Assembly (NCBI RefSeq): GCF_014837295.1
Contig: NZ_JACYHB010000001.1
Coordinates: 186,001 to 250,000, forward strand
Source of the DNA: Cellulosimicrobium arenosum
GTDB lineage: Bacteria > Actinomycetota > Actinomycetes > Actinomycetales > Cellulomonadaceae
Direction: 5' to 3'
DNA: 64,000 nucleotides
Shown in pieces: positions 16,175 to 25,443 of the stretch. The translations under genes were made by a program, and so were the position numbers. How positions within the stretch are numbered: the stretch's first letter is position 1; every line of letters starts with the position of its first letter. The notes under the pieces are model-generated. The model was not told the origin of the DNA. It searched no databases and saw only the letters and a program-made list of their open reading frames with translations.

Positions 16175-16735
16175 TCATTCCGCGATCCGATAGGTCGTGG
16201 TGAGCGTTGCACGCGCGAGCGTGTGGAACAAGGCGTTGAACGCGACGGCCGTGGGCGTCGCGTCCGGGTTGAGGCTCGCGGTCTCGGCGAGCGAGTCGAC
16301 GTCGAGCGCGTGCACCGCGAGCACGTACCGGTGCGTGCGGTCCCCGGGCGGAGGCGCGGCGCCCGTCCATCCCGGGGCTCCGCCGTCGTGCCGGACGTGG
16401 AACGCGCCGTCGGGCAGCTCGGTCCCGTCGGGCGCACCCGCGCCCCGGGGCAGGGACGTCACGGACGCGGGCAGATCGGCGACGGTCCAGTGCCAGAAAC
16501 CTGCGGGCGTCGGGGCGTCGGGGTCGAAGCAGCTCACGACGAACGACCGTGTGGCCTCCGGGAAGCCGGACCAGCCGAGGGCGGGGGAGACGTCGTCACC
16601 CTCGGCGGCGTGCGTGGTGGGCATCGGCTCACCGTCGGTGAGGTCGGTGCTCGTGATGGTGAAGGTGGGTACGGGCGGGAGGCTCGCGTACGGGTCGGGG
16701 GCGGTCGGACGGGAGTCGAGGTTCACGTCAGCCAT
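16175..16735 (-). CDS. PEBP/YbhB family protein (Raf-kinase-inhibitor-like)
   Basis: 186 residues. The signature regions are [29 protein letters not shown] (anion-binding pocket with DPDAP), [11 protein letters not shown] and [27 protein letters not shown] (PPxGDxxHRY box). The family binds anionic ligands or phospholipid-like molecules and is cytoplasmic when it lacks a signal, as here. Its role in bacteria is mostly unknown. The ATG at 16735 is followed in the same direction by the YbaK-like gene. Confidence 0.9.
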   Translation of the reverse strand: MADVNLDSRPTAPDPYASLPPVPTFTITSTDLTDGEPMPTTHAAEGDDVSPALGWSGFPEATRSFVVSCFDPDAPTPAGFWHWTVADLPASVTSLPRGAGAPDGTELPDGAFHVRHDGGAPGWTGAAPPPGDRTHRYVLAVHALDVDSLAETASLNPDATPTAVAFNALFHTLARATLTTTYRIAE

Positions 16736-17089
16736 GGCCCCATCGTGCCCAACCGCGCGTCCACAAGCATCTCGTCGACCATGCGCCTGCGCCCGGGCGA
16801 CCATGGCTCTGCTGCCCATGATGGCGCGCTGACGGGCCTCAGCCGCATGTTCACCGGGGTAGGGGTCAGGCAAGCTGAGGCTCAGGTGGAGGGTGAGGGT
16901 TCGGGCGACCCTCTGGCAGTGGTCGAGGGTTGGGGTGGGCATCTCGGGCGAATGTGGCGGGTCGACCGGGGCGGAGTTGACACCCCTGCCGTGCGGTCGA
17001 ACACTGGAGAGAGTCGAACATGTGTTCGAACGTGCGACGTCTGATCCACCGGGCGGCGCGGACGGCGAGGGCGTGGACCGGGAGGCGAG
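16736..17089. other. Divergent intergenic region between PEBP gene and mutasome operon
   Basis: A 354-base region with no convincing gene. The right third contains a TTGACA at 16977-16982 as candidate -35, a weak AACACT at 17000-17005 as -10, and the SOS box at 17014-17029. The box would overlap the transcription start of imuA'. The left two thirds is G-rich on the plus strand with no clear repeat or hairpin. Confidence 0.6.
17014..17029. promoter_or_regulatory. LexA SOS box of the mutasome operon
   Basis: TCGAACATGTGTTCGA is a perfect palindrome and an exact match to the actinobacterial/Bacillus-type SOS consensus (CGAACNNNNGTTCG with flanking T and A). It sits 61 bases before the imuA' start codon. 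LexA bound here should repress imuA'-imuB-dnaE2 until RecA-triggered cleavage. Confidence 0.93.
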
Positions 17090-17977
17090 ATGACGGTTCT
17101 CGTCGCACGTCCCGTCGACCCTGCCGATGCTGCCGATCCTGCCGGGCGCGCCGCCCGGGCGGAGCACGCTCGCTCCCTGCTGCGGCGTGCCGAGGAGCGC
17201 GCGGGCCTGCGGGCCTCCCGGGCGCGGACCGCATCCGCGACCGCCGCACCGCTCACCGTCCAGCACGGCACCCCGACACCCACCCCGCTCGACGTGCCCC
17301 GCGAGCCCGACGAGCGGTCCTGGCCCGTGCACGGCGCGCTTGCTCCCCTCCTGCCGTCCGGTGCGATCCGGCGCGGGACGGTCCTGGCGGTGCAGGGGTC
17401 GACGAGCCTCCTGCTCGCCCTGCTCGCGCGCGCCTCGGCCACGGGTGCGTGGACGACGATGGTCGGGTTCCCCGGCGTCGGGCTGCTCGCCGCGGCGGAC
17501 GCCGGGATCGACCTCGGCCGCCTCGCGCTCGTCCCTCGTCCCGGGCCCGACGCCGCGGCTGCGGTCGCGGCGCTCGTCGACGGCATGGACGTCGTGGTCG
17601 TCGGGCCGCAGACAGCGCTCGGCGACGCGGACCGGCGGCGCCTCGCCGGACGCGCCCGGGAGCGTGGCGCGACGCTCGTCGCGGCGACGCCGTGGTCAGG
17701 GGCGCACGTCGCGCTGACCGTGACGGGCGGGTCGTGGACGGGGGTGGACCACGGCGCGGGCTGGCTGCGGCGTCGGACCCTCACGGTCGAGCGCGCCGGA
17801 CGGTCCGGTGCCGCCCGTCCGGTGCGCGTGGAGGTCGAGCTGCCGCTCGACCGCTCCGACTGGCCGGCCTACCTGCGCGAGCAGGAGGCGCCGGGTGCCG
17901 GAGCGCCAGGGGCAGACGCGGTCGGGCGGACAGAGCTGCCCTCCGCCGCGGCGCCGCAGCTGAGGCTCGTGGGATGA
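17090..17977 (+). CDS. imuA': ImuA'-like mutasome accessory protein
   Basis: 295 residues, ATG preceded by GAGG. It shows a RecA/SulA-like core without a full set of ATPase motifs: [59 protein letters not shown] and [26 protein letters not shown]. This matches the actinobacterial ImuA' proteins that work with ImuB and DnaE2 in damage-induced mutagenesis. It is the first gene of the SOS operon and is followed after 10 bases by imuB. The C-terminal tail is Pro/Ala-rich and may contact ImuB. Confidence 0.85.
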   Translation: MTVLVARPVDPADAADPAGRAARAEHARSLLRRAEERAGLRASRARTASATAAPLTVQHGTPTPTPLDVPREPDERSWPVHGALAPLLPSGAIRRGTVLAVQGSTSLLLALLARASATGAWTTMVGFPGVGLLAAADAGIDLGRLALVPRPGPDAAAAVAALVDGMDVVVVGPQTALGDADRRRLAGRARERGATLVAATPWSGAHVALTVTGGSWTGVDHGAGWLRRRTLTVERAGRSGAARPVRVEVELPLDRSDWPAYLREQEAPGAGAPGADAVGRTELPSAAAPQLRLVG

Positions 17978-17987
17978 GGTGCGTCCG

Positions 17988-19682
17988 ATGACCACGCGCA
18001 CCGCCGCCCTCTGGGTGCCCGACTGGCCGGTCCTCGCCGCGATGGCGGTGCGCGACATCCCCGCGCACGTGCCCGCTGCCACGCACGACGGGCGCCGCGT
18101 CGTCGCGGTCTCCGCCACCGCCCGCGCGCACGGGGTGCGCCGGGGGATGCGCCGGCGTCGGGCCCGCGAGTGCTGCCCCGACCTCGAGCTCCTCGACGTC
18201 GACGACGCGCGCGACGCCCGCGAGTTCGAGCCCGTCGCGCTCGCGGCGGAGACCGTCGTCGCCGGCCTCGAGATCACCCGGCCCGGCCTGCTGCTCCTGC
18301 CCGCCGTCGGCGCGAGCCGCTACCACGGCTCGGACGAGGCGCTCGCCCGCGCTCTCGTGACCCGCGTGGTCGAGCGCACCGGGCACGAGTGCCAGGTCGG
18401 CGTCGCCGACGGGATCCTCGCCGCGGTGCTGGCCGCGCGCGAGTCCGTCGTCGTCGCCCGCGAGGGCTCCGCCGCGTTCCTCGGCCCGCGCCCTGCGCGC
18501 GACCTCGTCCACGTCGCCGCTCGCCCGGACGTCGTGACCGCGCTCGACGCCCTCGTCGGCCTCCTCGACCGGCTGGGCGTGCGGACGCTGGGGGCGCTCG
18601 CCGCGCTGCCGCCCGCGACCGTCGAGGGCCGGTTCGGCGCGCTCGGGGCGTGGGCGCACCGGCTCGCCCGCGGCGAGGACCTGCGCCCGCCCGCCCGGCG
18701 CCGCGTCGAGCAGGACGTGGCCGTCCAGGCCGATCTCGACCCGCCGGCCGAGCGCGTCGACGTCGCGACGTTCGCCGCCCGGCGCCTCGCGGAGGACCTG
18801 CACGACCAGCTCGTCACGCGCTCGCTCGTCGCCGGGCGCCTGCGGATCACCGCCCGGACCGTCGAGGGCGACGACCTCGAGCGCACGTGGCGTCTCGACG
18901 GTCCTGCCGGCGGGCTGAGCCCCGCCCGCATCACCGACCGGGTGCGCTGGCAGCTCGAGGGCTGGCTCACGACGTCGTCCGTGCAGGCCGCTCGTGCTGC
19001 CCGCGGGCGCACGGGCCGGCGTCGCGCGGTGGGCGGGGTCTCGCCCGGGGGCACGGCCGAGGTGCCCGGCGTCGCGCCGCTGGCCCACCTGGCGCTGACC
19101 GCCGAGGAGGTCGTCGCCGCCGGGGCGCAGCAGCCGCGGCTGTGGGGGGCGTCCAGCGGGGAGGACCAGCGCGCGCACCGCGCGCTCAGCCGCGTCCAGG
19201 GCCTGCTCGGCGGTGACGCCGTCCTGCAGGTGGCGACCCAGGGCGGACGCGACGTGACCGACCGCGTGCACCTCGTCCCCTTCGGCGAGGACGTCGTCCG
19301 TCCCCGCGACCCCGCCCAGCCGTGGCCCGGGTCGCTGCCCAGCCCGGCGCCCGCCGTCGTGCTCGACCCGCCGCCGGACGCCGTCGTGCTCGACGCCGCG
19401 GGGCGGCCCGTCGTGGTCGACGCGCGGCTCGCGATGAGCGGCGACCCCGCGACCGTGCGGTGGGCGGGCGACGCAGGCGACGGTGATGCCGGGAGGAGAG
19501 GTGCCGGGACCGGGGGAGCCGGGACGGTCGGCGGCTGGGCCGGGCCGTGGCCGCTGGCCGAACGCTGGTGGACGACCACCCCCCGGCGGCGGGTCCACCT
19601 GCAGGTCGTGCTCGACGACGGCCGCGGGCTGCTCCTCGCGAGCACCCGGGGCCGCTGGACCGTGGAGGGGGTGTACGACTGA
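17988..19682 (+). CDS. imuB: ImuB, Y-family polymerase-like mutasome adaptor
   Basis: 564 residues from the ATG at 17988. The N-terminus has TAALWVPDWPVLAAM, where active Y-family polymerases have a catalytic Asp; the conserved acidic residues for catalysis are not apparent, as is usual for ImuB. GVRRGMRRRRARECCPDLELLDVD is the fingers region. Near residue 380 QQPRLWG is a good beta-clamp-binding motif (QxxLW type). It should serve as the hub linking DnaE2, ImuA' and the sliding clamp at lesions. Its stop codon overlaps the dnaE2 start (TGATG). Confidence 0.92.
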   Translation: MTTRTAALWVPDWPVLAAMAVRDIPAHVPAATHDGRRVVAVSATARAHGVRRGMRRRRARECCPDLELLDVDDARDAREFEPVALAAETVVAGLEITRPGLLLLPAVGASRYHGSDEALARALVTRVVERTGHECQVGVADGILAAVLAARESVVVAREGSAAFLGPRPARDLVHVAARPDVVTALDALVGLLDRLGVRTLGALAALPPATVEGRFGALGAWAHRLARGEDLRPPARRRVEQDVAVQADLDPPAERVDVATFAARRLAEDLHDQLVTRSLVAGRLRITARTVEGDDLERTWRLDGPAGGLSPARITDRVRWQLEGWLTTSSVQAARAARGRTGRRRAVGGVSPGGTAEVPGVAPLAHLALTAEEVVAAGAQQPRLWGASSGEDQRAHRALSRVQGLLGGDAVLQVATQGGRDVTDRVHLVPFGEDVVRPRDPAQPWPGSLPSPAPAVVLDPPPDAVVLDAAGRPVVVDARLAMSGDPATVRWAGDAGDGDAGRRGAGTGGAGTVGGWAGPWPLAERWWTTTPRRRVHLQVVLDDGRGLLLASTRGRWTVEGVYD

Positions 19683-22600
19683 TGCCCGCCCACCCGCCCC
19701 CGCGGCCCCGGTACGCCGAGCTGCACACCCACTCCGCGTTCAGCTTCCTCGACGGTGCGTCTCACCCCGAGGAGCTCGCCGCCGAGGGCGCGCGCCTCGG
19801 TCTGTCCGCGCTCGCGATCACCGACCACGACGGGCTGTACGGTGTCGTGCGCTTCGCCCAGGCCGCCGCGAAGGTGTCGCTGCCGACGGTCTTCGGCGCC
19901 GAGCTGCACCTGCCCGTCCCCTCGGCGGGTGGCGCCGGAGTCGCCGGGCCCGGCAGGCCGGTCGCACGCGGGGGGCGGGTGTCGTCGGGCGTCCCGGTGC
20001 TCGACCCGCCGACGGGCGTGCCCGACCCGCGCGCCACCCACCTGCTCGTCCTCGCGCGCGGACCGCAGGGCTACCGCAACCTGTCGAGCGCGATCGCGAC
20101 CGCGCACCTCGCGACCGGGACCAAGGGCGCCGCGGACTTCCGGCTCGACCGGCTGGGGGAGCAGGCGGACGGCCAGTGGCTCGTGCTCACCGGGTGCCGC
20201 AAGGGCGCGGTGCGTCGTGCGCTCGTCACCGAGGGGCGGGCCTCCGCGCGGCGCGAGCTCGACCGGCTCGTCGCCACGTTCGGCGCCGGGAACGTCGCGG
20301 TCGAGATCACCGCCACCGACGACCCGCGCACCGCCGACCTGCACGCCGCCCTCGCCGACCTCGCGGCCGACGCGCGGCTCCCGCTCGTCGCGACCACGGC
20401 CGCCCACTACGCCGGTCCCCGCGACGCCGACCTCGCGGGGGCGCTCGCGGCCGTGCGCGCCCGGTCGTCGCTCGACGACATGGACGGCTGGCTGCCCGGC
20501 GCTCCGACCGCGCACCTGCGCTCGGCCACGGAGATGCTCGCGCGCCACCAGCGGTACCCGCAGGCCGTGGCGACCGCCGCCGCGCTGGGCGACGAGTGCG
20601 CGTTCGACCTGCGCCTCGTCGCGCCGGACCTCCCGCCCTACCCCGTGCCGACGGGACACACCGAGGCGACGTGGCTGCGCGAGCTCGTGCGCCGCGGCGG
20701 CGAGGACCGCTACGGCCCGCGTGGGAGCGAGCGCGTCCCGGGCGCCTGGAAGCAGATCGACCACGAGCTGCGGGTCATCGAGGACCTCCACTTCCCCGGG
20801 TACTTCCTCGTCGTCTACGACCTCGTGGAGTTCTGCCGCGTGCACGGGATCCTCGCGCAGGGGCGCGGCTCGGCCGCCAACTCCGCGGTCTGCTACGCGC
20901 TCGGCATCACCGCGGTCGACGCCGTCAAGCACGGGTTGCTGTTCGAGCGCTTCCTCGCGCCCGAGCGGGACGGCCCGCCGGACATCGACGTCGACATCGA
21001 GTCCGCGCGCCGCGAGGAGGTCATCCAGCACGTCTACGCGACGTTCGGCCGCACGCACGCCGCCCAGGTCGCGAACGTCATCTCCTACCGTCCGAAGTCC
21101 GCCGTGCGGGACGCGGCCCGGGCGCTCGGGTACGACGTCGGGCAGGGGGACGCGTGGAGCAAGTCCATCGAGCGCTGGGGATCGTTGCGCGGCCCCGACC
21201 CGTCGTCGCCGGCCGCGGACCGCAAGGCCAGGGAGAGTGCGATCGCGAGCAAGACCGCCGAGAAGGACGCTCAGGTCACGGCGTTGTGGGGGCCGCGCCC
21301 TGACCGTGCGCACACCGGGCACCGGGACACGTGGTCGCCCGACCTGGGCGGTCGGGCGGCGAAGCCGCGCGTCGTCGACCCGCTCGCCCAGGACGCCGGT
21401 GAGCGGCTGCGAGCGGACGACACGCACGACGTCGTGCCCACGCACCGGCCGCCGTCGGCCGCGCAGGACGGGGAGATCCCGGAGCACGTGCTGGACCTCG
21501 CGGACCGCATGCTGAGACTGCCCAGGCACCTCGGGATCCACTCGGGCGGCATGGTCATGTGCGACCGCCCTGTGATCGAGGTGTGCCCCGTCGAGTGGGC
21601 GCGCATGGAGGGGCGCACGGTCCTGCAGTGGGACAAGGAGGACTGTGCGGACGCGGGGCTCGTGAAGTTCGACCTGCTGGGGCTCGGGATGCTCACGGCG
21701 CTGCGGATCGCGTTCGGGTTCGTCGCCGAGCACGAGGGTGCCCGGCTGGAGCTGCACACGTTGCCCGAGGACGACCCGGCGGTGTACGACCTGCTGTGCG
21801 CCGCGGACACCGTGGGCGTGTTCCAGGTGGAGTCGCGCGCCCAGATGGCGACGCTGCCGCGACTGCGGCCGCGCTGCTTCTACGACATCGTCATCGAGGT
21901 CGCGCTCATCCGGCCCGGTCCCATCCAGGGTGGGTCCGTGCACCCGTACATCGAGCGGGCGCGCGGGCGGGAGCCGGTGACGTACCTGCACCCGCTGCTC
22001 GAGAAGTCGCTCGCCAAGACCAAGGGCGTGCCGCTGTTCCAGGAGCAGCTCATGCAGATGGCGATCGATGTCGCGGGCTTCTCCGCGGCGGAGTCCGACC
22101 AGCTGCGGCGTGCGATGGGGTCCAAGCGGTCGGTCGAGCGCATGGAGGCGCTGCACGGGCGGCTCCTGGCCGGGATGGCGGCGAACGGTGTCGCACCCGA
22201 CGTGGCCGAGCAGATCTACGACAAGCTCAAGGCGTTCGCCGACTTCGGCTTCCCCGAGTCCCACGCGTACTCGTTCGCCTTCCTCGTGTACGCGAGCTCG
22301 TGGCTCAAGGTGCACCACCCCGCAGCGTTCTACGCGGGCCTGCTCGCGGCGCAGCCGATGGGTTTCTACTCGCCGCAGTCGCTGGTCGCGGACGCCCGCC
22401 GCCACGGGATCACGGTGCTCCGCCCGGACGTCAACACGTCGGGCGTGGAAGCAACGGTCGAGCATGTGGATACCTCCGCCGAGCATGTGGTCAGATCCCG
22501 TGCCGGGGCCGGGACAGGAGACGACAGCATGTTCGACGCAGGGGTGGTGGTCGATACCGCGTTCGGGGCGCAGCCCGATCTGGCGCTGGGGGTGCGGCTC

Positions 22601-23371
22601 GGGCTCTCCGGCGTGCGCGGGCTCGGGGCGTCGGCTGCCGAGCGGATCGTCGCGGCGCGGGACGGGGGTGGTGGGGACACGCATGCCGACGGGCCTCGAC
22701 CGTTCCGGGACCTGCGCGACCTCGTGCGGCGCGTCGACCTGACGACCGCCCAGCTCGAGGGGCTCGCGACCGCGGGGGCGACCGACTCGCTCGGGGTGTC
22801 GCGGCGCGAGGCGCTGTGGGCCGCCGGCGCCCTGTCCCAGGAAGGGCCGGACACCCTGCCCGGCGTCAGCGTCGGGGTCCGGGCGCCGACGCTGCCCGGC
22901 ATGAGCGACGTCGAGACAGCGGCCGCGGACGTGTGGGCGACCGGCGTGTCCACCGGCTCCTACCCGACCCGGTACGTGCGCGACGGTCTCACCGCCGCGG
23001 GCGTGCTCACCGTCGCAGGGGCGGTGCGCGTCGCCGCGGAGATCGAGCGGGCGGACCTCGCCGAGCGCGCGGGGCAGCCGGTGGGGGACCGGCCGGGATC
23101 GCGCGTCGGCGTCGGCGGGGTCGTCACGCACCGACAGCGTCCCGGGACGGCCGGGGGCGTGACGTTCCTGTCCCTCGAGGACGAGACCGGGATCCTCAAC
23201 GTCGTGTGCTCGCCCGGGCTCTGGCGGCGGTGCCGCAAGGTCGCGCGCTCGGCCGCAGCGATGGTCGTGCGGGGACGGCTCGAACGGGCCGACGGCGCGA
23301 CGAACCTCGTCGCGGAGCACCTCGCCCCGCTCTCCCTGCAGGTCACGACGACGTCGCGCGACTTTCGCTGA
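19682..23371 (+). CDS. dnaE2: Error-prone DNA polymerase III alpha subunit DnaE2
   Basis: 1229 residues. The N-terminal PHP domain starts ELHTHSAFSFLDGASHPEEL and has ITDHDGLYG. The palm carries PDIDVDIES with the catalytic Asp residues; GRGSAANSAVCYALGIT and SYRPKSAVRDAARALG follow the family. The C-terminal part ends with an OB-fold (GVGGVVTHRQRPGTAGGVTFLSLEDE). There is no classical beta-clamp motif at the end, in line with clamp access through ImuB. Residues about 500-595 form a charged, low-conservation insert, and about 920-965 another, so the protein is somewhat longer than many DnaE2 proteins. It carries out mutagenic translesion synthesis under SOS control. Confidence 0.95.
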   Translation: MPAHPPPRPRYAELHTHSAFSFLDGASHPEELAAEGARLGLSALAITDHDGLYGVVRFAQAAAKVSLPTVFGAELHLPVPSAGGAGVAGPGRPVARGGRVSSGVPVLDPPTGVPDPRATHLLVLARGPQGYRNLSSAIATAHLATGTKGAADFRLDRLGEQADGQWLVLTGCRKGAVRRALVTEGRASARRELDRLVATFGAGNVAVEITATDDPRTADLHAALADLAADARLPLVATTAAHYAGPRDADLAGALAAVRARSSLDDMDGWLPGAPTAHLRSATEMLARHQRYPQAVATAAALGDECAFDLRLVAPDLPPYPVPTGHTEATWLRELVRRGGEDRYGPRGSERVPGAWKQIDHELRVIEDLHFPGYFLVVYDLVEFCRVHGILAQGRGSAANSAVCYALGITAVDAVKHGLLFERFLAPERDGPPDIDVDIESARREEVIQHVYATFGRTHAAQVANVISYRPKSAVRDAARALGYDVGQGDAWSKSIERWGSLRGPDPSSPAADRKARESAIASKTAEKDAQVTALWGPRPDRAHTGHRDTWSPDLGGRAAKPRVVDPLAQDAGERLRADDTHDVVPTHRPPSAAQDGEIPEHVLDLADRMLRLPRHLGIHSGGMVMCDRPVIEVCPVEWARMEGRTVLQWDKEDCADAGLVKFDLLGLGMLTALRIAFGFVAEHEGARLELHTLPEDDPAVYDLLCAADTVGVFQVESRAQMATLPRLRPRCFYDIVIEVALIRPGPIQGGSVHPYIERARGREPVTYLHPLLEKSLAKTKGVPLFQEQLMQMAIDVAGFSAAESDQLRRAMGSKRSVERMEALHGRLLAGMAANGVAPDVAEQIYDKLKAFADFGFPESHAYSFAFLVYASSWLKVHHPAAFYAGLLAAQPMGFYSPQSLVADARRHGITVLRPDVNTSGVEATVEHVDTSAEHVVRSRAGAGTGDDSMFDAGVVVDTAFGAQPDLALGVRLGLSGVRGLGASAAERIVAARDGGGGDTHADGPRPFRDLRDLVRRVDLTTAQLEGLATAGATDSLGVSRREALWAAGALSQEGPDTLPGVSVGVRAPTLPGMSDVETAAADVWATGVSTGSYPTRYVRDGLTAAGVLTVAGAVRVAAEIERADLAERAGQPVGDRPGSRVGVGGVVTHRQRPGTAGGVTFLSLEDETGILNVVCSPGLWRRCRKVARSAAAMVVRGRLERADGATNLVAEHLAPLSLQVTTTSRDFR

Positions 23372-23477
23372 ACCTGCGGCGTGCGGTCGCGCGACGACCG
23401 CCGCCGCAGGTCCCCGCCGCATCAGTCTGCCGTGCTGGTCTCTCCCTCCTTGTGACGGGTGCGAGGAGGACGGAGCC

Positions 23478-24020
23478 ATGGCGCACAGGACGGGACGGCG
23501 CGGGCGAGGAGGACACCTCGGCCACGGGGCTGTCGCGGTGGCGTTCGGGACCGCCCTCGTGTGCGCTGTCTCGGCGTGCAGCTGGGGTGGGGACGACCCC
23601 GCACCGAGCGGCACGATGTCGGGCACGGCCGGATCGGAGTCCACGGACGAGACGACCACGGGCGGCAGCGGCGGCGGAGGCGGGGCCGGTGGTGGTTCGC
23701 CGGTCGTCCTGAGCACGGCGGCACAGCAGGACGGGAACAACTTCCTCGAGGTGCGCGCCCTGTTCGTCGCCGAGATGACGCAGGCCTGCGGGGGAACCCT
23801 CTGCGTGACGGTCGTGAGCTCGCCGAGCGAGCCGGGCGACACGTGCACGTACGCCGGGTCCGATCCCCCCTGGAGCGAGGGCCTGCTCGTGGAGCGGGAG
23901 TCCGTCGTCGTGCTGATCGCGGACTGCGACGGCGATCCCGACCCCGAGACCGGAGAGGAACCCATGGACGACGAAGGCGGCGGGACGACGTCCGAGGAGG
24001 ACTCGGGAACTGCACCGTGA
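23478..24020 (+). CDS. Uncharacterised secreted lipoprotein
   Basis: 180 residues. An Arg-rich N-terminus and hydrophobic stretch lead to a lipobox, CAVSAC with Cys34. A Ser/Gly/Thr linker (about residues 40-75) is followed by a roughly 80-residue folded part with CGGTLCVTVV and GDTCTYAG, three Cys that could pair, and an acidic tail rich in Asp and Glu. I recognise no family. The downstream membrane-protein gene starts inside its stop codon (GTGA), so the two are translationally coupled and probably form a complex at the cell surface. Confidence 0.7.
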   Translation: MAHRTGRRGRGGHLGHGAVAVAFGTALVCAVSACSWGGDDPAPSGTMSGTAGSESTDETTTGGSGGGGGAGGGSPVVLSTAAQQDGNNFLEVRALFVAEMTQACGGTLCVTVVSSPSEPGDTCTYAGSDPPWSEGLLVERESVVVLIADCDGDPDPETGEEPMDDEGGGTTSEEDSGTAP

Positions 24021-25015
24021 GCGAGATCGACCGGCCGAGGGGTCCCGGGGACGAGTCGGGGGCCACGCGTGACGCGGACCTCGGCTCGGTGGGCACGGAC
24101 GTCCCGCGGCTCGCACGGATCGCGACGCAGGTGCTCGCACCCGCCGCGCTCCTCACCGCGCTGCTGTACTTCTTCGGCCGCCAGCGGGTGACGTTCTTCT
24201 TCTACTACTTCGGCGTCGACGTCACGTCGCTGCAGCTCACCCAGGCCGACTATCTCGTCCAGGCGCAGGACGGCTTCCTCCTGCCGCTGGCGGTCGTGGC
24301 CGTCGGCGTCCTGATCGGGCTCTGGGTGCGTGGCGCGACGACCCGCGTGACCGGAGGTCGGCGCCTGGGTCGGCGCGGGCTGCTGCTCGTGGGGCTCACG
24401 GGCGCGATCCTCGTGGTCTTCGGGATGTTCCAGGCGGTGTGGCCCGGTCGAGGCCTGGCCGACGGCGTCCCGACCTGGCTCGCCCCGGTCTGCCTCGCGC
24501 TCGGCGTCCTGACGACGGCGGCCGTCGTGCGGGCCTGGCGCGCCGAGATGCACCGCTCGACCCCCGGGTGGAGGCCGCCGAGCGTCGCCGCGCGGCTCAC
24601 CGAGTGGGCGGCGGTCTTCGTGCTCGTCGCCGTCGCCCTGTTCTGGGCCGTCGCGAACTACTCGGCGGAGGTCGGCGAGCGGCGGGGACGGCAGTTCGAG
24701 GCGGAGCTGGCGACGTACCCCGGTGTGGTCGTGCGCAGCACGACGGACCTGCAGCTCGTCGCGCCGGGGGTCGAGCCGCACGTCTGCGCACCGGAGGGTT
24801 CGGCGTTCCGGTACCGGTACGACGGTCTGGTCCTGATGCAGCAGGCGGGAGGCACGTACTTCCTCGTCCCGCGGGACTGGACCCGCACGGCGAAGGACTC
24901 CGCGGTCCTCGCCGTCCCGGTGACCGACGACGTCCGGCTCGACTATCTCCCGCCCGACCCGGCGGGATCAGCACCACGCCGTGGTCCCGTCGCCCACGAC
25001 TGCGGGGAGTGCTGA
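24017..25015 (+). CDS. Uncharacterised polytopic membrane protein, coupled to the lipoprotein
   Basis: 332 residues, GTG start overlapping the previous stop by 4 bases. About four to five membrane segments lie between residues 35 and 210 (for example LAPAALLTALLYFFG, FLLPLAVVAVGVLIGLWV, LLLVGLTGAILVVFGMF and WAAVFVLVAVALFWAVA). A 120-residue extracytoplasmic C-terminal part follows, with VVRSTTDLQLVAPGVEPHVC and TYFLVPRDWTR. The motif FFFYYFGVDVTSLQL after the first segment is striking. The family is not recognised. A two-component envelope unit with the lipoprotein is inferred from the overlap. Confidence 0.7.
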   Translation: MSEIDRPRGPGDESGATRDADLGSVGTDVPRLARIATQVLAPAALLTALLYFFGRQRVTFFFYYFGVDVTSLQLTQADYLVQAQDGFLLPLAVVAVGVLIGLWVRGATTRVTGGRRLGRRGLLLVGLTGAILVVFGMFQAVWPGRGLADGVPTWLAPVCLALGVLTTAAVVRAWRAEMHRSTPGWRPPSVAARLTEWAAVFVLVAVALFWAVANYSAEVGERRGRQFEAELATYPGVVVRSTTDLQLVAPGVEPHVCAPEGSAFRYRYDGLVLMQQAGGTYFLVPRDWTRTAKDSAVLAVPVTDDVRLDYLPPDPAGSAPRRGPVAHDCGEC

Positions 25016-25022
25016 CGCGGCG

Positions 25023-25418
25023 TCAGCGGTCGTCGTCGGCGCGCACCTCGACGCACACCTCGAACGTGGAGCGTGCCCGGCGCAGCAGGTAGCGCGCGGT
25101 GCCGGACTCGCGCTCGTTCGCGTTCTCGTCGCGGTAGCTCCAGCGCACGCGCGCCCACACGAGCGAGTCACCCACCTCGGCGACGTCCTCGACCAGGGCC
25201 GCGGCGGCGACGAGCCCTCGCTCGCGCATGCCACGGGCCGCCGTCTGTGCGGCGTCCCGGACGGTCTCCGGCTCACCGACGGCCTCGGAGCCCGACCCCG
25301 AGACGACCAGCGCCGGGAACGCGTAGCTCTCGGCGATGGCGTCGAGGTCGCCCGTGGAGGTCGCGACCGCGAACGAGGTGAGGAAAGCCTGGACGTCGTC
25401 GCTGTCGTAGGACTCCAT
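25023..25418 (-). CDS. SnoaL/NTF2-like small protein
   Basis: 131 residues from an ATG at 25418. The pattern VQAFLTSFAVATSTGDLDAIAESYAFPALVVSGSGSE followed by a helix and three beta strands (DSLVWARVRWSYRDENANER and TFEVCVEVRADDD) fits the cone-shaped NTF2-like fold. Such proteins act as small isomerases, hydrolases or binding domains. No catalytic residues can be assigned with certainty. It converges on the membrane-protein gene, 7 bases away. Confidence 0.6.
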   Translation of the reverse strand: MESYDSDDVQAFLTSFAVATSTGDLDAIAESYAFPALVVSGSGSEAVGEPETVRDAAQTAARGMRERGLVAAAALVEDVAEVGDSLVWARVRWSYRDENANERESGTARYLLRRARSTFEVCVEVRADDDR

Positions 25419-25443
25419 GCCCACCGTTCTACCCCGCGCGGCC

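Noticed and set aside
18320-24781. A 2153-codon open frame on the minus strand opposite imuB and dnaE2
   Set aside because: High G+C leaves few stop codons in antisense frames. The plus strand has motif-verified imuB and dnaE2, and the minus-strand product is Arg/Gly/Asp-rich without domains.
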